A stretch of 46,584 bases of DNA from SAR202 cluster bacterium Io17-Chloro-G7 (GCA_002817055.1 MUCU01000056.1:1-46584); one strand, 5' to 3'; shown: positions 17,233 to 27,415, counted from the stretch's first letter. Notes: generated from the sequence alone by a model not told the origin. Made by a program: numbers and translations.

Positions 17233-17685
17233 ATGAAACGAACCAGCACATATTTTCCTAAACCCGGAGAGGTAGAGTCCAAGTGGCGGGTAATGGACGC
17301 CACCGGTCAAACACTGGGGCGAATTGCCAGGGACATTTCAGTAGCGCTCCAAGGCAAGGACAAACCTTCCTACACCGCCCATACTCTTACCGGTGACTTT
17401 GTGGTGGTGCTGAACGCATCTCGGATCCGGGTGACCGGGCGAAAACTATTGCAAAAGACCTATTACCGGCACAGCGGATACGTTGGAAATCTCAAGAGCT
17501 TTAAACTACGGGAAGTGCTGGAGAACCATCCCGAGCGCGTCATCACCCTGGCGGTCAAAGGTATGTTGCCCCGCAACCACCAAGGGCGCCAGATGCTCAG
17601 ACGCTTGAAGGTCTTCGCCGGAGGGGAGCATCCCCACCAAGCTCAAGTCAAAGACCAAGCTGAAGTTAGCGAACCGACATCTTAA
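17233..17685 (+). CDS. rplM: 50S ribosomal protein L13
   Basis: L13 is an early-assembly 50S protein. The 150-residue product has the family opening, with WRVMDATGQTLGRIARDISVALQGK. It then has the conserved TGDFVVVLNASRIRVTGRK and the late signature AVKGMLPRNHQGRQMLRRLKVFAGGEHPHQAQ. It pairs with rpsI 38 bases downstream, as in most bacteria. The ATG at 17233 directly precedes the conserved N-terminal region. Confidence 0.98.
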   Translation: MKRTSTYFPKPGEVESKWRVMDATGQTLGRIARDISVALQGKDKPSYTAHTLTGDFVVVLNASRIRVTGRKLLQKTYYRHSGYVGNLKSFKLREVLENHPERVITLAVKGMLPRNHQGRQMLRRLKVFAGGEHPHQAQVKDQAEVSEPTS

Positions 17686-17723
17686 CTGGGTTGGCAAAAC
17701 CAAACTAAGGGTAGGTACACAAC

Positions 17724-18134
17724 TTGGTACAGGCTCCAGCTCTACAGGAATATTTCTACGGAACGGGGAAGCGCAAGACGTCCATCGCCAAGGTGCGTCT
17801 ATACCTGGACGAGGGCGGCCCGATTCTGGTAAACGGCAAGCCCATGGACGAGTATTTCAACTGGGCGCCTTGGCAACGAATAATTAACGAGCCGTTTAGA
17901 GTTAGCGACACTGTAAACCGGTTTAGAGTAGTCGTACGGGTGCTGGGTGGCGGGGTAAATTCCCAAGCCGAAGCTATTCGCCATGGAATATCCAGGGCCC
18001 TAGTGGTCTACGATGAAGGCTTGAAGCCCGAACTTCGCCGCGCCGGATGGATCACTCGGGACGCACGTATTAAAGAGAGCAAGAAATACGGGTTGAAACG
18101 AGCTAGGCGTGCTCCCCAGTACACCAAGCGTTAG
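17724..18134 (+). CDS. rpsI: 30S ribosomal protein S9
   Basis: S9 reaches the P-site with its basic C-terminal tail. The 136-residue product has the opening EYFYGTGKRKTSIAKVRLY, the central GGGVNSQAEAIRHGISRAL and the required tail ARRAPQYTKR. The start is a TTG at 17724 preceded by GGGTAGG. It is the last gene of the ribosomal block. The next gene, on the opposite strand, ends 80 bases later; no strong terminator was recognised in that spacer. Confidence 0.97.
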   Translation: MVQAPALQEYFYGTGKRKTSIAKVRLYLDEGGPILVNGKPMDEYFNWAPWQRIINEPFRVSDTVNRFRVVVRVLGGGVNSQAEAIRHGISRALVVYDEGLKPELRRAGWITRDARIKESKKYGLKRARRAPQYTKR

Positions 18135-18214
18135 ACCGTAGCTGCGGGTTTCGATTACAGGATCAAACCGGGTTGGTATATGCCAGGCGTTTTCGCACAG
18201 AATGAGCTGTGGGT

Positions 18215-19630
18215 CTAAACCCCAAGGTACTTTGCTGCTGCGTCGATCAGTGATTCCACCTTATCAGGGTGGCCCGCTTCCGCATAAATTCGCAGCAGCG
18301 GCTCTGTTCCCGAGAACCTGGAGGCCAGCCAGGCATCATCGAAGAACAGCCGCCTGCCGTCAATTTCGTCGGTGCGTCGCACGGTCATTCCAGCCAATTC
18401 AGTCAAGTCCTTACTACGTAGTAATGCACTGATTCTATCCCTCTCCCCGGGATCGAAACTAACGTCTCTTCTATTAAAATAGTGGGGACCCACTTGGCCA
18501 AACAGTTCGTCTATGAGTTCTGATGGCGATCTCCCGCTTCGGGCCATGTACTCTAAGAAGTACAGGCCACTGAGAATTCCATCCCGCTCGGGAATGTGAC
18601 CTCTGAAAGCAAAACCGCCGCTTTCCTCTCCCCCCATCAATGCATCCACCTCCGACATCTTGGGGCCGATGTGCTTGAATCCGACCTTCATTTCATGGAC
18701 ATCGATGCCAAACTTGTTGCCGAGTTTGTTGAGCATCATGGAGGATGTGACGCCCTTCACCAGCGCGCCTCTCAATCCTTTGCTCTCCAAGAGGTACAGG
18801 GCCAACAATGAAAACACTTCAAGCGTAGTAACGAACCGGCCCTTTTCGTCCACCACTCCCAATCGGTCGGCATCGCCATCCAAAGCCAGTCCCAATGAGA
18901 AACCTTCATCTGGAATTCGCTTCATTAGGCCAGTGAGATTGTGGCCAATTGGCTCGGGTTGCTCCATGCCAGGGAAGGCTGGATTTGGTTGGCCGTGTAT
19001 CTCATCTACCGCCGTGGCGCCACCAGCCAATATGGCGGGGATATAGCCACCCCCTGCGCCGAACATTGCATCTACCAAAACCCTCAGCCCCGCTTGCCTG
19101 ATGGCCGCCAGGTCTATCAACTCTTCAATGCGCTGAAAGTAAGGCGGGTCGGGATTTATGTCAATCAACCAGCCGTCATTTCGGGCAGTCTGCAGGTCGA
19201 TGGACCTAGGTTGCATAGCGGTCTCTATAGCATTTTCCAGGTCGTCAGTTATCTCTTGGGTGGCGCTTCCGGCGTACTCGGGCTTGAATTTGAATCCGTT
19301 CCAGATTCCGGGATTATGGCTGGCCGTAATTATCGCGGCTCCGGCAGCTTGCCTGTGAAGCACGTTGAAGCTGACCACCGGAGTGGGTGCGGCCTTGTCG
19401 CACAAGAATACTCGCATGCCGTTTCCGGCACAGACGCTGGCAACAGTTTCGGCAAAATCTCGGGACAGAAACCTGGTGTCATAGCCCACAACCAAGCCTT
19501 GGTCGAAAGTACCTCTAGACCTTAGATAATCGGCCAAGCCTTGGGCGCAGCGGGCCACGTTTTCGAAGGTAAAGTCTTCGGCAATAACGGCTCGCCAACC
19601 ATCGGTGCCAAAACGTATTTGAGTGGTCAT
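18215..19630 (-). CDS. Phosphoglucomutase/phosphomannomutase family protein
   Basis: Alpha-D-phosphohexomutases shift phosphate between C1 and C6 (or amino-sugar equivalents) and feed cell-envelope sugar synthesis. The 471-residue product has all four family loops: the phosphoserine loop TASHNPG near residue 105, the magnesium loop LDGDADRLG, the sugar-binding loop GGEESGGFAF and the phosphate-binding RFSGTEPLLRIYAEA near the C-terminus. AGGAG shortly before the ATG supports the start. Which sugar it uses (glucose, mannose or glucosamine) cannot be decided from sequence alone. It is convergent with rpsI and stands alone. Confidence 0.92.
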   Translation of the reverse strand: MTTQIRFGTDGWRAVIAEDFTFENVARCAQGLADYLRSRGTFDQGLVVGYDTRFLSRDFAETVASVCAGNGMRVFLCDKAAPTPVVSFNVLHRQAAGAAIITASHNPGIWNGFKFKPEYAGSATQEITDDLENAIETAMQPRSIDLQTARNDGWLIDINPDPPYFQRIEELIDLAAIRQAGLRVLVDAMFGAGGGYIPAILAGGATAVDEIHGQPNPAFPGMEQPEPIGHNLTGLMKRIPDEGFSLGLALDGDADRLGVVDEKGRFVTTLEVFSLLALYLLESKGLRGALVKGVTSSMMLNKLGNKFGIDVHEMKVGFKHIGPKMSEVDALMGGEESGGFAFRGHIPERDGILSGLYFLEYMARSGRSPSELIDELFGQVGPHYFNRRDVSFDPGERDRISALLRSKDLTELAGMTVRRTDEIDGRRLFFDDAWLASRFSGTEPLLRIYAEAGHPDKVESLIDAAAKYLGV

Positions 19631-20218
19631 GGTGGCTCCTAGTCTTACGGTTACATGTTTTGTTGCTGGAGTGTTCGAGTTGATTATAGATTATTAGGCA
19701 GGCGACCACCATTTGGAACATTCCCCCAAATCAGCATTGTCGGGGAGACCGCCCCACCCCCGCAACCGTAAACCATGATTCGAATCAGCGTAAAAAGTCG
19801 GCCTAAACCGAGGAGTGTAGGCGTTCCCCAAAAGGCTGTAGGATGACAGTGTGTCCGCGAAATAAAAAATGGAGAAGCCTGTTGGCTCGGTCATTCTCGG
19901 TACCATTGGATTAGATTCCCACAGGAACAGAATGGGTTCGGCTGTGCTAGGGGGTCAGGCCTGTCATCAAGAAGTTAGGGTGGTGGCTGAAATTCAATTA
20001 GCAAACGCTGAAAGTTTGTGAGTTTTTGGCGAAATCGCCGATGTTCAGTCTCAATACAGCTTTGAAACTAGTCTCAATAAGGCCACTCAGAGGTATTTAT
20101 TCACAAGCTCTGAGACTGAGGGGGTATTTGGCGCGAAGGCCGCAGTGGTCTTGTGCGCTCAAGACAAGGGCTTCGTGACAAGCTGGACTTTGGCCAGCGA
20201 TGAAGCTATCCCGTTGCC
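19631..20218. other. 588-base gap, no convincing gene
   Basis: A minus-strand TATAAT (19683-19688, written ATTATA on plus) lies about 55 bases before the mutase start but lacks a clear -35. An open frame without a start codon runs on the plus strand from 20022 to the TAG at 20219-20221 (about 66 codons, ending CAQDKGFVTSWTLASDEAIP). It resembles nothing I recognise and may be chance or a gene remnant. No terminator or repeat is evident elsewhere in the gap. Confidence 0.5.
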
Positions 20219-21247
20219 TTAGTCCGGTTTTTTGCCGGAGTCTCCCAGTCGCATGGACTTTCGTAGCCGGTCCTCGGCCTGGCTGATGGGGTTGTTCCCA
20301 TCGAGCATTTCATCCAGCAGTGGTTGGGATGGAAACCCGGCCTCGACTTCCTCGCCAAGAGCCGTGGCGAAATCTCCTTGGGCGATTTCCTGGAGTACCC
20401 GTTTATAGTCCTGAGCGCGCGTCTCGCGCTCCAAACCCATAAACCGGATCAGACCGCCATACGCCGCCGCAAATCCGTGTTGCTTCACCTGCTGAAAAAA
20501 ACCTAGATCGGCCATTGTCTGGAAAGTTGTGGCCATCTCTCCAGACATATATAACTCGAGAAGCAATGCTTCAGGCGGTAACCCCGCATCCACACCAACC
20601 TGGAAAGCGGTGAGAATAGCACTGGCGAGATCCGGTCCAACGGTCTGCTCCACGAAAAGGTCCAACTGGGCTTCTTGAGTGGCACTGACGGTTAAGGCGC
20701 CCGCCCGCAATGATCCAACGGCTTTCGCCAGAGCACACAGCACTCCCCACCCCGTGCCGGTAGCATCCTGTTCCAAGGAAACGAAGGAAGGAAAACCCAA
20801 TCCTTTGCGGTACTTCCTTCGGATTGCCGAACCCATCATCCGTGGAGCAAGTAGCAAGACGTCCAGGTCCGAGGCAGGGCAAATCCTTCCGAAAGCAAGG
20901 TTGAATCCCGATGCGAAGACAATCGCCGATCCCGGAGCTAGGGACGGAGCAACCTCCTTTTTATATACGGCCGCAGCTAGCTCGTCGGGCAGTAAAATGA
21001 AAACGATCTCTCCGCATGTCGTTGCGGACGCCACCGGCTTCACAGCAAAGCCATCGGCCAAAGCTTGCTCCCAAGCCGAGCCGGGCAAATCAGCCACTGT
21101 AATCGGCGCTACACCACTGTCCCTAAGGTTCAATGCAAACGGTCGGCCCAAGTTGCCGTAACCGATGATCGCAACGTGTTTACTTTCAAGTGCGCCGAGG
21201 TCTCCCTCGGCTTCCTGCACGTACCGGGGCTCACCCTGCGGGGTCAT
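20219..21247 (-). CDS. Ketol-acid-reductoisomerase-like NAD(P)-binding protein, likely not a true IlvC
   Basis: The fold is recognisable as class I ketol-acid reductoisomerase (KARI). A Rossmann motif GYGNLGRPFALNLRDSG lies at 29-45, followed by ILLPDE, LAPRMMG and a C-terminal all-helical domain with LDLFVEQ (195-201) and ELYMSGEM (231-238). True class I enzymes read FAHGFNIH and APKGPGH at the equivalent places; this protein has FASGFNLA and APRMMGS, so the active-site His, the Lys and the second His are all changed. Asp196, Glu200 and Glu231 remain where the metal ligands should be. Length (342) fits the family. The start overlaps the upstream SCP2 gene by 17 bases. I infer a different reductase acting with that partner; the substrate is unknown. 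Confidence 0.8.
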   Translation of the reverse strand: MTPQGEPRYVQEAEGDLGALESKHVAIIGYGNLGRPFALNLRDSGVAPITVADLPGSAWEQALADGFAVKPVASATTCGEIVFILLPDELAAAVYKKEVAPSLAPGSAIVFASGFNLAFGRICPASDLDVLLLAPRMMGSAIRRKYRKGLGFPSFVSLEQDATGTGWGVLCALAKAVGSLRAGALTVSATQEAQLDLFVEQTVGPDLASAILTAFQVGVDAGLPPEALLLELYMSGEMATTFQTMADLGFFQQVKQHGFAAAYGGLIRFMGLERETRAQDYKRVLQEIAQGDFATALGEEVEAGFPSQPLLDEMLDGNNPISQAEDRLRKSMRLGDSGKKPD

Positions 21248-21650
21248 ACAACTCGCCGCACGCCTGACGATAACTATCCAGGAGCGGTTTTAACAGAGAA
21301 TTGAACTTGCCCAATTTGAGGGGAGAGATGCCTTGGATGTGAATTTTACCCATTAGCATGGCAGTACCCAAGTTCGCTTTACCATAGGCGGCATCGTGAA
21401 ATGTGGAAGCGTTCATGGTAATCACGCCGTCGACCTTACCCGACCACTCGTTGGCACAGTCGACATTACCCTTGTCGTTGACCAGGAAATAGAGATTAAC
21501 GCCGTAATCTTTGAATTCCCAGCGCAAGGTTTGGAGCAGCTCAGCTACTTTTTGGAGGGTGGTTCGAGGAACGTCGGCGCCCACCAGTTGGATTGTCCGG
21601 CGCATGACGCCCTCAAATTCCTGAGGCCCAGGCATAGAGTTTGCTATCAA
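21231..21650 (-). CDS. SCP2 sterol-binding domain protein
   Basis: The SCP2 fold is a small hydrophobic-pocket domain that binds lipids or acyl-CoA-like molecules. The 139-residue product has the characteristic middle and end: VDGVITMNASTFHDAAYGK, then MLMGKIHIQG and a leucine-rich helix. There is no signal peptide, so it should be cytoplasmic. The start is a TTG at 21650, preceded by GGGAG eight bases away; an ATG at 21635 is an alternative. Its 3' end overlaps the KARI-like gene by 17 bases, so the two are translationally coupled and probably act on the same lipophilic compound. The exact ligand cannot be inferred. Confidence 0.8.
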   Translation of the reverse strand: MIANSMPGPQEFEGVMRRTIQLVGADVPRTTLQKVAELLQTLRWEFKDYGVNLYFLVNDKGNVDCANEWSGKVDGVITMNASTFHDAAYGKANLGTAMLMGKIHIQGISPLKLGKFNSLLKPLLDSYRQACGELYDPAG

Positions 21651-22007
21651 TGGGCTTGCTCCCGATGGGATTGTGAACCCTATGCTATTCGATGAGCATT
21701 ATTGGGGGCAAATGGGGCAGTGCTTCAGGCATTGGCCATTTTTCCCAAGACCGAAAGCCCGAGATATCTCCTTTCCTAAGAAGGGGGGCAATTTCTCTTG
21801 GCTATCGGCTATTTCGGCGGATGACTGACAAGAGACCTGCAGGCATTCGCAACAGGGTCGGTACGCCACGAGCGCAACTGGTATTACGGTATTTCGCCAA
21901 ATGGGACCGCAAAACTCTAGGCAATGCGGTCCGCATTTCGATGGCGAGTAATCAGCTTAGCCGGAACATGAATTTTAACGAAACTTAGGTCCTGTTTTTG
22001 TGTCGGG
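21651..22007. other. 357-base gap with weak promoter and small hairpin
   Basis: This gap lies upstream of the SCP2 gene and downstream of metK. A minus-strand TTGCCC / 18 / TAGCAT arrangement about 45-75 bases before the SCP2 start is a possible promoter. A small hairpin CTCCTT (21768-21773) with AAGGGG (21781-21786) resembles a better hairpin at 31469-31489. The open frame at 21692-21988 shows no family resemblance and I regard it as chance. No clear metK terminator was found. Confidence 0.4.
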
Positions 22008-23219
22008 TTACAGACCTGCGTCAGCTCGCAGCGCGTCTGCCTTATCGGTCTTCTCCCAGGTCAGATCCAAATCATCCCGACCGAAGTGCCCGTAAGCGGC
22101 GGTCGGCTGGTATATGGGCCGCCTTAGATTCAGGTCGCGGATAATCGCTGCGGGGCGAAGATCGAAGTGCTTTTCAACCAGACTGTGTATGGTTTCGCTG
22201 TCAACCCGGTTGGTGTCGAAAGTCTCTACCGCTACAGAGATAGGCGTTGCCACGCCGATGGCGTAAGAAACTAAGACTTCCGCACGGTCCGCCAATCCAG
22301 CAGCCACCAAATTCTTGGCCACATACCGGGCGGCATAGGCAGCAGAACGGTCGACCTTGGTCGGGTCCTTACCGGAGAATGCGCCGCCGCCGTGACGAGC
22401 GATCCCACCATAAGTGTCTACCAGAATCTTACGTCCGGTAAGACCAGAGTCTCCGGCAGGGCCGCCGATCTCGAACCTTCCGCTGGGATTTACCAATATA
22501 TTGGTATTCTCATCCAGAAGGTCGGCTGGAACTATCTCGCGGATCACTTTTTCCGTAATATCCTTGGCCATTTGTTCTTGGGTAACATCGGGGTTGTGTT
22601 GGGCGCTGATCACCACTGTGTCCACACGGTGAGGAACGCCGTACCGGTATTCGACTGTAACTTGAGACTTGCCGTCGGGCCTAAGGTAGGGCAAGACCCC
22701 TTCTTTCCTGACCGTACTCAATTTTTGCACCAGTTTTTGGGACAAACTGACGGTCAAGGGCATTAACTCCGGAGTCTCGTTGCAAGCGAAGCCGACCATC
22801 ATCCCTTGGTCGCCAGCGCCGGTGGAGTCTAGGTCGGCTTGACTGCCGCCCTCGCCGCGCGCTTCCAGCGCTTGGCTTACGCCGGCGTTAATGTCGGCCG
22901 ATTGCTCTTGGATGGACACTGTCACGCCGCAGCTTTTGGCGTCGATTCCGTAATCCGAGTTGGTGTATCCCGCCTTGCGCAAGGTCTCCCGCACCACGGA
23001 GGGTACGTCAACATACGATGAGGTTGTGATTTCTCCCATCACCACGACAAGTCCGTTGGTGACTGCGGTCTCGCAAGCCACACGGCCCATGGGGTCTCCC
23101 CTTAGGACTTCGTCCAGCACGCCGTCGGATATTTGGTCACACAGCTTATCTGGATGTCCTTCCGTCACGGACTCGGATGTCAGTAGGTATTTGGGTGATT
23201 CGTTAAACAACATTCCCAT
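22008..23219 (-). CDS. metK: S-adenosylmethionine synthase
   Basis: MetK makes SAM from methionine and ATP in the cytoplasm. The 403-residue product has family length. Signatures present are [20 protein letters not shown] near the N-terminus (ATP/Mg site), [16 protein letters not shown] in the middle (adenine-binding hexapeptide GAGDQG), and the phosphate-loop region [24 protein letters not shown] nine bases before ATG 23219 supports the start; a second in-frame ATG is two codons later. It is the last gene of the SAM-I-controlled operon, 29 bases after ahcY. Confidence 0.98.
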   Translation of the reverse strand: MGMLFNESPKYLLTSESVTEGHPDKLCDQISDGVLDEVLRGDPMGRVACETAVTNGLVVVMGEITTSSYVDVPSVVRETLRKAGYTNSDYGIDAKSCGVTVSIQEQSADINAGVSQALEARGEGGSQADLDSTGAGDQGMMVGFACNETPELMPLTVSLSQKLVQKLSTVRKEGVLPYLRPDGKSQVTVEYRYGVPHRVDTVVISAQHNPDVTQEQMAKDITEKVIREIVPADLLDENTNILVNPSGRFEIGGPAGDSGLTGRKILVDTYGGIARHGGGAFSGKDPTKVDRSAAYAARYVAKNLVAAGLADRAEVLVSYAIGVATPISVAVETFDTNRVDSETIHSLVEKHFDLRPAAIIRDLNLRRPIYQPTAAYGHFGRDDLDLTWEKTDKADALRADAGL

Positions 23220-23248
23220 AAATTATTTTCTCCTGCAGGGGTGGGGCC

Positions 23249-24604
<1,356 letters not shown>

Positions 24605-24616
24605 TCACCTTCCGGG

Positions 24617-24970
24617 TTAATCGCCAAAGGATGTTGGGTGGTTGCCCGCCATCCACGTCGGTACCCCGTCTTCCACGTTAAACAAGTTCTCGGAATCGTA
24701 TCCCATCGAAGCAGCCATCTCACAGGCCAAGCCGCTTCTAACCCCTGCCGCGCATATAAACAACACCTTTTTATCTTGAGGCACTTGGTCAATGCGACCG
24801 GGAAGGTCGTCTATCGGAATGTGAAGCGCTCCCGTAGGGTGCCCTGTGACCCATTCGTCGTCCCGTCGCACGTCGACTATCACGTAGGCATCGGGATCGG
24901 CGCTCAGCATGGTATTCGCCTCGTTGGAGCTTACACGGAAATAAGGTTCACCAGGGTCTTGCCTGGGCAT
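24617..24970 (-). CDS. Single-domain rhodanese (sulfurtransferase)
   Basis: Rhodaneses move sulfane sulfur through a persulfide on one Cys. The 117-residue product is a single domain, with IVDVRRDDEWVTGHPTGALHIP and the active-site loop CAAGVRSG with Cys73 as the expected nucleophile. It ends with MGYDSENLFNVEDGVPTWM, the usual rhodanese end. A near-perfect AAGGAGGT precedes the ATG. There is no signal peptide. It sits between mtnP and ahcY, so it would be co-expressed with SAM recycling. Its sulfur donor and acceptor are unknown; a link to homocysteine-derived sulfur is speculation. Confidence 0.92.
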   Translation of the reverse strand: MPRQDPGEPYFRVSSNEANTMLSADPDAYVIVDVRRDDEWVTGHPTGALHIPIDDLPGRIDQVPQDKKVLFICAAGVRSGLACEMAASMGYDSENLFNVEDGVPTWMAGNHPTSFGD

Positions 24971-25044
24971 AATAATGTACCTCCTTGGGAATCAATACGT
25001 TGTGATTTTGATACTATGGCGCTAATTGTGGATCGCCCGCAGGG

Positions 25045-25917
25045 TCAACCGAGATACTTTCCAACAATCGGCGCCATCTTTTTCTTAAAATCGTCGTCAA
25101 CCCGATCTGAAGGCGTAATGATGGCATCCCTTAGTCCCGTTCCGCAATCGCAGTTGCGGTCTCCGGTCAGTGCGGGTACTACCTTTCGCAATAACTCTTT
25201 GGAGGCGGCGACGTTCTTGAGCAGGTTACCCACTATCATTTCCACGGTTACCGGCGCCTCTTCTGCGTGCCAGCAGTCATAATCGGTGACCCAGGCCATG
25301 GTGGTGTAGCAAATCTCCGCCTCTCGGGCCAACTTTGCCTCGGGTAATGCGGTCATTCCGATTATGTCCGCCCCCCAAGACCGGTACATGAAAGACTCGG
25401 CCTTGGTGGAGAACCCTGGGCCTTCCATCACTACCAGGGTGCCCCCGGAATGAGAGTTAATGCCCAACTCTAGGGAGCTCTGATAAAGTGCCTGGCTGGA
25501 AGCCGGACAAAACGGTTCTGCCAAGCTGATATGAGCCACCAAGCCTTCGTTGAAAAAGGTGCTCTCGCGCAAACGGGTACGGTCAATCAGTTGATCGGGT
25601 ACGACCATGTCCAAAGGCGCTAGTTCCTGTTTCAAGCTACCAACAGCGCTAACGGAAATTATTCTCTCCACCCCAAGGCTTTTCAGGGCAAATATGTTGG
25701 CCCTGACCGGTATCATCGTTGGATTGATCCGGTGCCCTTTGCCATGGCGCGGCAGGAAAGCCACGGGAACGCCGCTCAACTCCCCCAAAACTATTGAATC
25801 GCTGGGCTCACCAAATGGGGTTTCCACGTCTACTGTTTCGACCCCCAACAAACCCTCTATCTCATAGAGGCCGCTGCCGCCAATTATGCCTATTGTCGCT
25901 TTGTTATTTGCCATCAT
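25045..25917 (-). CDS. mtnP: S-methyl-5'-thioadenosine phosphorylase
   Basis: This enzyme phosphorolyses methylthioadenosine (MTA), a SAM by-product, to adenine and methylthioribose-1-phosphate. The 290-residue product has the purine-phosphorylase features IGIIGGSGLYEIEGL, PFGEPSDSIVLG, FLPRHGKGHRINP (phosphate and base binding) and MTALPEAKLAREAEICY. The Asp of VTDYDCWH fits the 6-amino-purine-recognising (adenosine-type) form. Two adjacent ATGs are possible starts, and AGGA lies just upstream. It is the second gene of the operon, handing its product back to MtnA. An alternative is purine nucleoside phosphorylase, but the context strongly favours MtnP. Confidence 0.94.
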   Translation of the reverse strand: MMANNKATIGIIGGSGLYEIEGLLGVETVDVETPFGEPSDSIVLGELSGVPVAFLPRHGKGHRINPTMIPVRANIFALKSLGVERIISVSAVGSLKQELAPLDMVVPDQLIDRTRLRESTFFNEGLVAHISLAEPFCPASSQALYQSSLELGINSHSGGTLVVMEGPGFSTKAESFMYRSWGADIIGMTALPEAKLAREAEICYTTMAWVTDYDCWHAEEAPVTVEMIVGNLLKNVAASKELLRKVVPALTGDRNCDCGTGLRDAIITPSDRVDDDFKKKMAPIVGKYLG

Positions 25918-25982
25918 TCCTAAATTCGGTCGGACCGGCTTTCCTGCCCCAGTGCCACCAGATTCAGGCCACAGGGCTGGGG

Positions 25983-27026
25983 TTATCCACTCGCCGCCAA
26001 TTTTAGAGATTCAAGATAAGGTGGCCGGGCTATGCCAACTTCGGTGATTATGGCGCTCACGTAGCCATTTGGCGTGACGTCGAACGCCGGATTTAGAGCC
26101 TGGACACCTGAAGGAGCCGTGGGCACACCCTGAAGATGAGTAACCTCTTCTTGGGGCCTTTCTTCTATTTGTATCTGATCGCCTTCGCTCAAACTGAAAT
26201 CGATGGTACTGATTGGAGCCGCCACGTAGAAGGGTATCCCGTTTTCCCGAGCCAGCACAGCCAAGGAATAGGTCCCGATCTTATTGGCGGTATCTCCATT
26301 TGCGGCAATGCGGTCCGCTCCGGTTATGACGCAACCGATCTGCCCCTGTCTCATGAGCATGCCCGCCGCCGAATCTACAATTAGCTTGGATGGAATTCCC
26401 AGTTTTTGAAACTCCCAAGCGGTCAATCGGGCACCTTGCAAAAACGGGCGGGTCTCGGTGTTGAAAACTTGAAAGCGCTTACCTTCCTCCCACCCGGCGC
26501 GGATAACGCCAACGGCTGTTCCGAAACCCGCTGTCGCCAATGCGCCAGCATTGCAGTGGGTCAGGACCGATCCTCCATCGGGAATCAACTCTTTACCGGA
26601 CTCGCCCATTCGCCGGTTTATTTTTTCATCTTCCTGGTGGACGCGCTTTGCTTCATCCAAGAGGCCGACGGCAATTCGGCTCACGTCTGCTTCGGCGGCG
26701 GCAACGTCCAGCATACGCCTTACTGCCCACTGGAGGTTGACCGCCGTAGGGCGGGTCGCCCCAATTTCCGCTCCTGCGGATTCGAGTTGGGCAATAAACT
26801 CTTGGCGCCCGGATGCTTGTATATCTCGGGCGGCCAATGCCACAGCGTAGGCCGCTGTTACCCCGATCGCTGGCGCACCCCTAACCTGCATACTGCGGAT
26901 GGCTTCGATGGCTTGCTGATATGTGCTGACTAGGACGGTGGCCTCTTGTTGAGGCAGCAGAGTCTGGTCCAGCAACTCCAGATTGTCACCCGACCAACGG
27001 ATAGGCCGGATTTCTGTTTCAGCCAT
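25983..27026 (-). CDS. mtnA: Methylthioribose-1-phosphate isomerase
   Basis: MtnA isomerises methylthioribose-1-phosphate to methylthioribulose-1-phosphate, the step after MtnP. The 347-residue product has family length. It contains SMQVRGAPAIGVTAAYA, TRPTAVNLQWAV, the catalytic Cys158 in LTHCNAGALATAG and Asp238 in GADRIAANGDTANKIGTY. It is the first gene of the operon and lies about 100 bases after a riboswitch terminator. No further methionine-salvage genes (mtnB onward) are in this window, so the fate of the ketose is not visible here. Confidence 0.97.
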   Translation of the reverse strand: MAETEIRPIRWSGDNLELLDQTLLPQQEATVLVSTYQQAIEAIRSMQVRGAPAIGVTAAYAVALAARDIQASGRQEFIAQLESAGAEIGATRPTAVNLQWAVRRMLDVAAAEADVSRIAVGLLDEAKRVHQEDEKINRRMGESGKELIPDGGSVLTHCNAGALATAGFGTAVGVIRAGWEEGKRFQVFNTETRPFLQGARLTAWEFQKLGIPSKLIVDSAAGMLMRQGQIGCVITGADRIAANGDTANKIGTYSLAVLARENGIPFYVAAPISTIDFSLSEGDQIQIEERPQEEVTHLQGVPTAPSGVQALNPAFDVTPNGYVSAIITEVGIARPPYLESLKLAASG

Positions 27027-27128
27027 CCTGCTCCACTATATTGACTGCCTTAAAATCCACGCAAGTTTGCCGATTAGGCGATTTGTCTTCTATTCCGATT
27101 TATAAAACGCAGGGTTTCCAATGGGCAT

Positions 27129-27155
27129 AAAAAAAGCTTCCCAAGGCGAGAAGCT
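27129..27155 (-). terminator. Intrinsic terminator of the SAM-I riboswitch
   Basis: Read on the minus strand, AGCTTC (27150-27155) and GAAGCT (27135-27140) form a stem over a nine-base loop, followed at once by a run of seven U (27129-27135). It sits 16 bases after the aptamer and before mtnA, so it is the expression platform. SAM binding is expected to favour it and switch the operon off, as in known S-box leaders. Confidence 0.9.
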
Positions 27156-27170
27156 CAAAGTTACCCCACG

Positions 27171-27353
27171 CCCCTCATCTTTCGCCCATCAAGCGAATTA
27201 CCGAATTCATGCTGGATGAACGCCGGAGTTAGCACCGTTTCCTAGCAACCTGGGTACCGTGTAACCTGCGTACCATCGGCACGATAAACCAGCTTTCTAG
27301 GATCGGTTGCCAGGCTTCGTCGGGCCGTGCCCTCTGCCGTTCTGGATAAAGGG
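27171..27353 (-). ncRNA. SAM-I (S-box) riboswitch aptamer
   Basis: The minus strand has the S-box core. P1 pairs CCCTTTATC (27345-27353) with GATGAGGGG (27171-27179) over nine base pairs including two G-U pairs. The conserved core CCCGACGAAGCCTGGCAACC lies at 27305-27324, where the family reads CCCGATGAAACCCGGCAACC. The second conserved block GGTGCTAACTCC lies at 27225-27236, and GAAAGATGAG closes the 3' side. The terminator described separately follows. SAM-I elements sense S-adenosylmethionine and usually repress Met/SAM synthesis genes. Here the element leads mtnA-mtnP-rhodanese-ahcY-metK. The length is above the usual range because the middle arms are long. Confidence 0.95.
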
Positions 27354-27386
27354 TTATTAAGTTTGACCTAGTTTGTTAATGACGAA

Positions 27387-27415
27387 ATGGTACCTGTACT
27401 GGGCGGGTGTGTCAA
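27387..27415 (-). promoter_or_regulatory. Sigma-70-like promoter of the SAM-cycle operon
   Basis: On the minus strand a perfect TTGACA (27410-27415) is followed after 17 bases by TACCAT (27387-27392), four of six matches to TATAAT. Transcription would begin near 27380, about 27 bases before the riboswitch. The placement directly upstream of an independently recognised riboswitch supports it. Confidence 0.75.

Noticed and set aside
20022..20221. Start-less plus-strand open frame of about 66 codons
   Set aside because: No start codon, no recognisable domain, and it runs into the end of the opposite-strand KARI-like gene; kept only as a note in the gap entry.
21692..21988. Plus-strand open frame of 98 codons before metK
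   Set aside because: No ribosome binding site, no recognisable domain and low-information composition.
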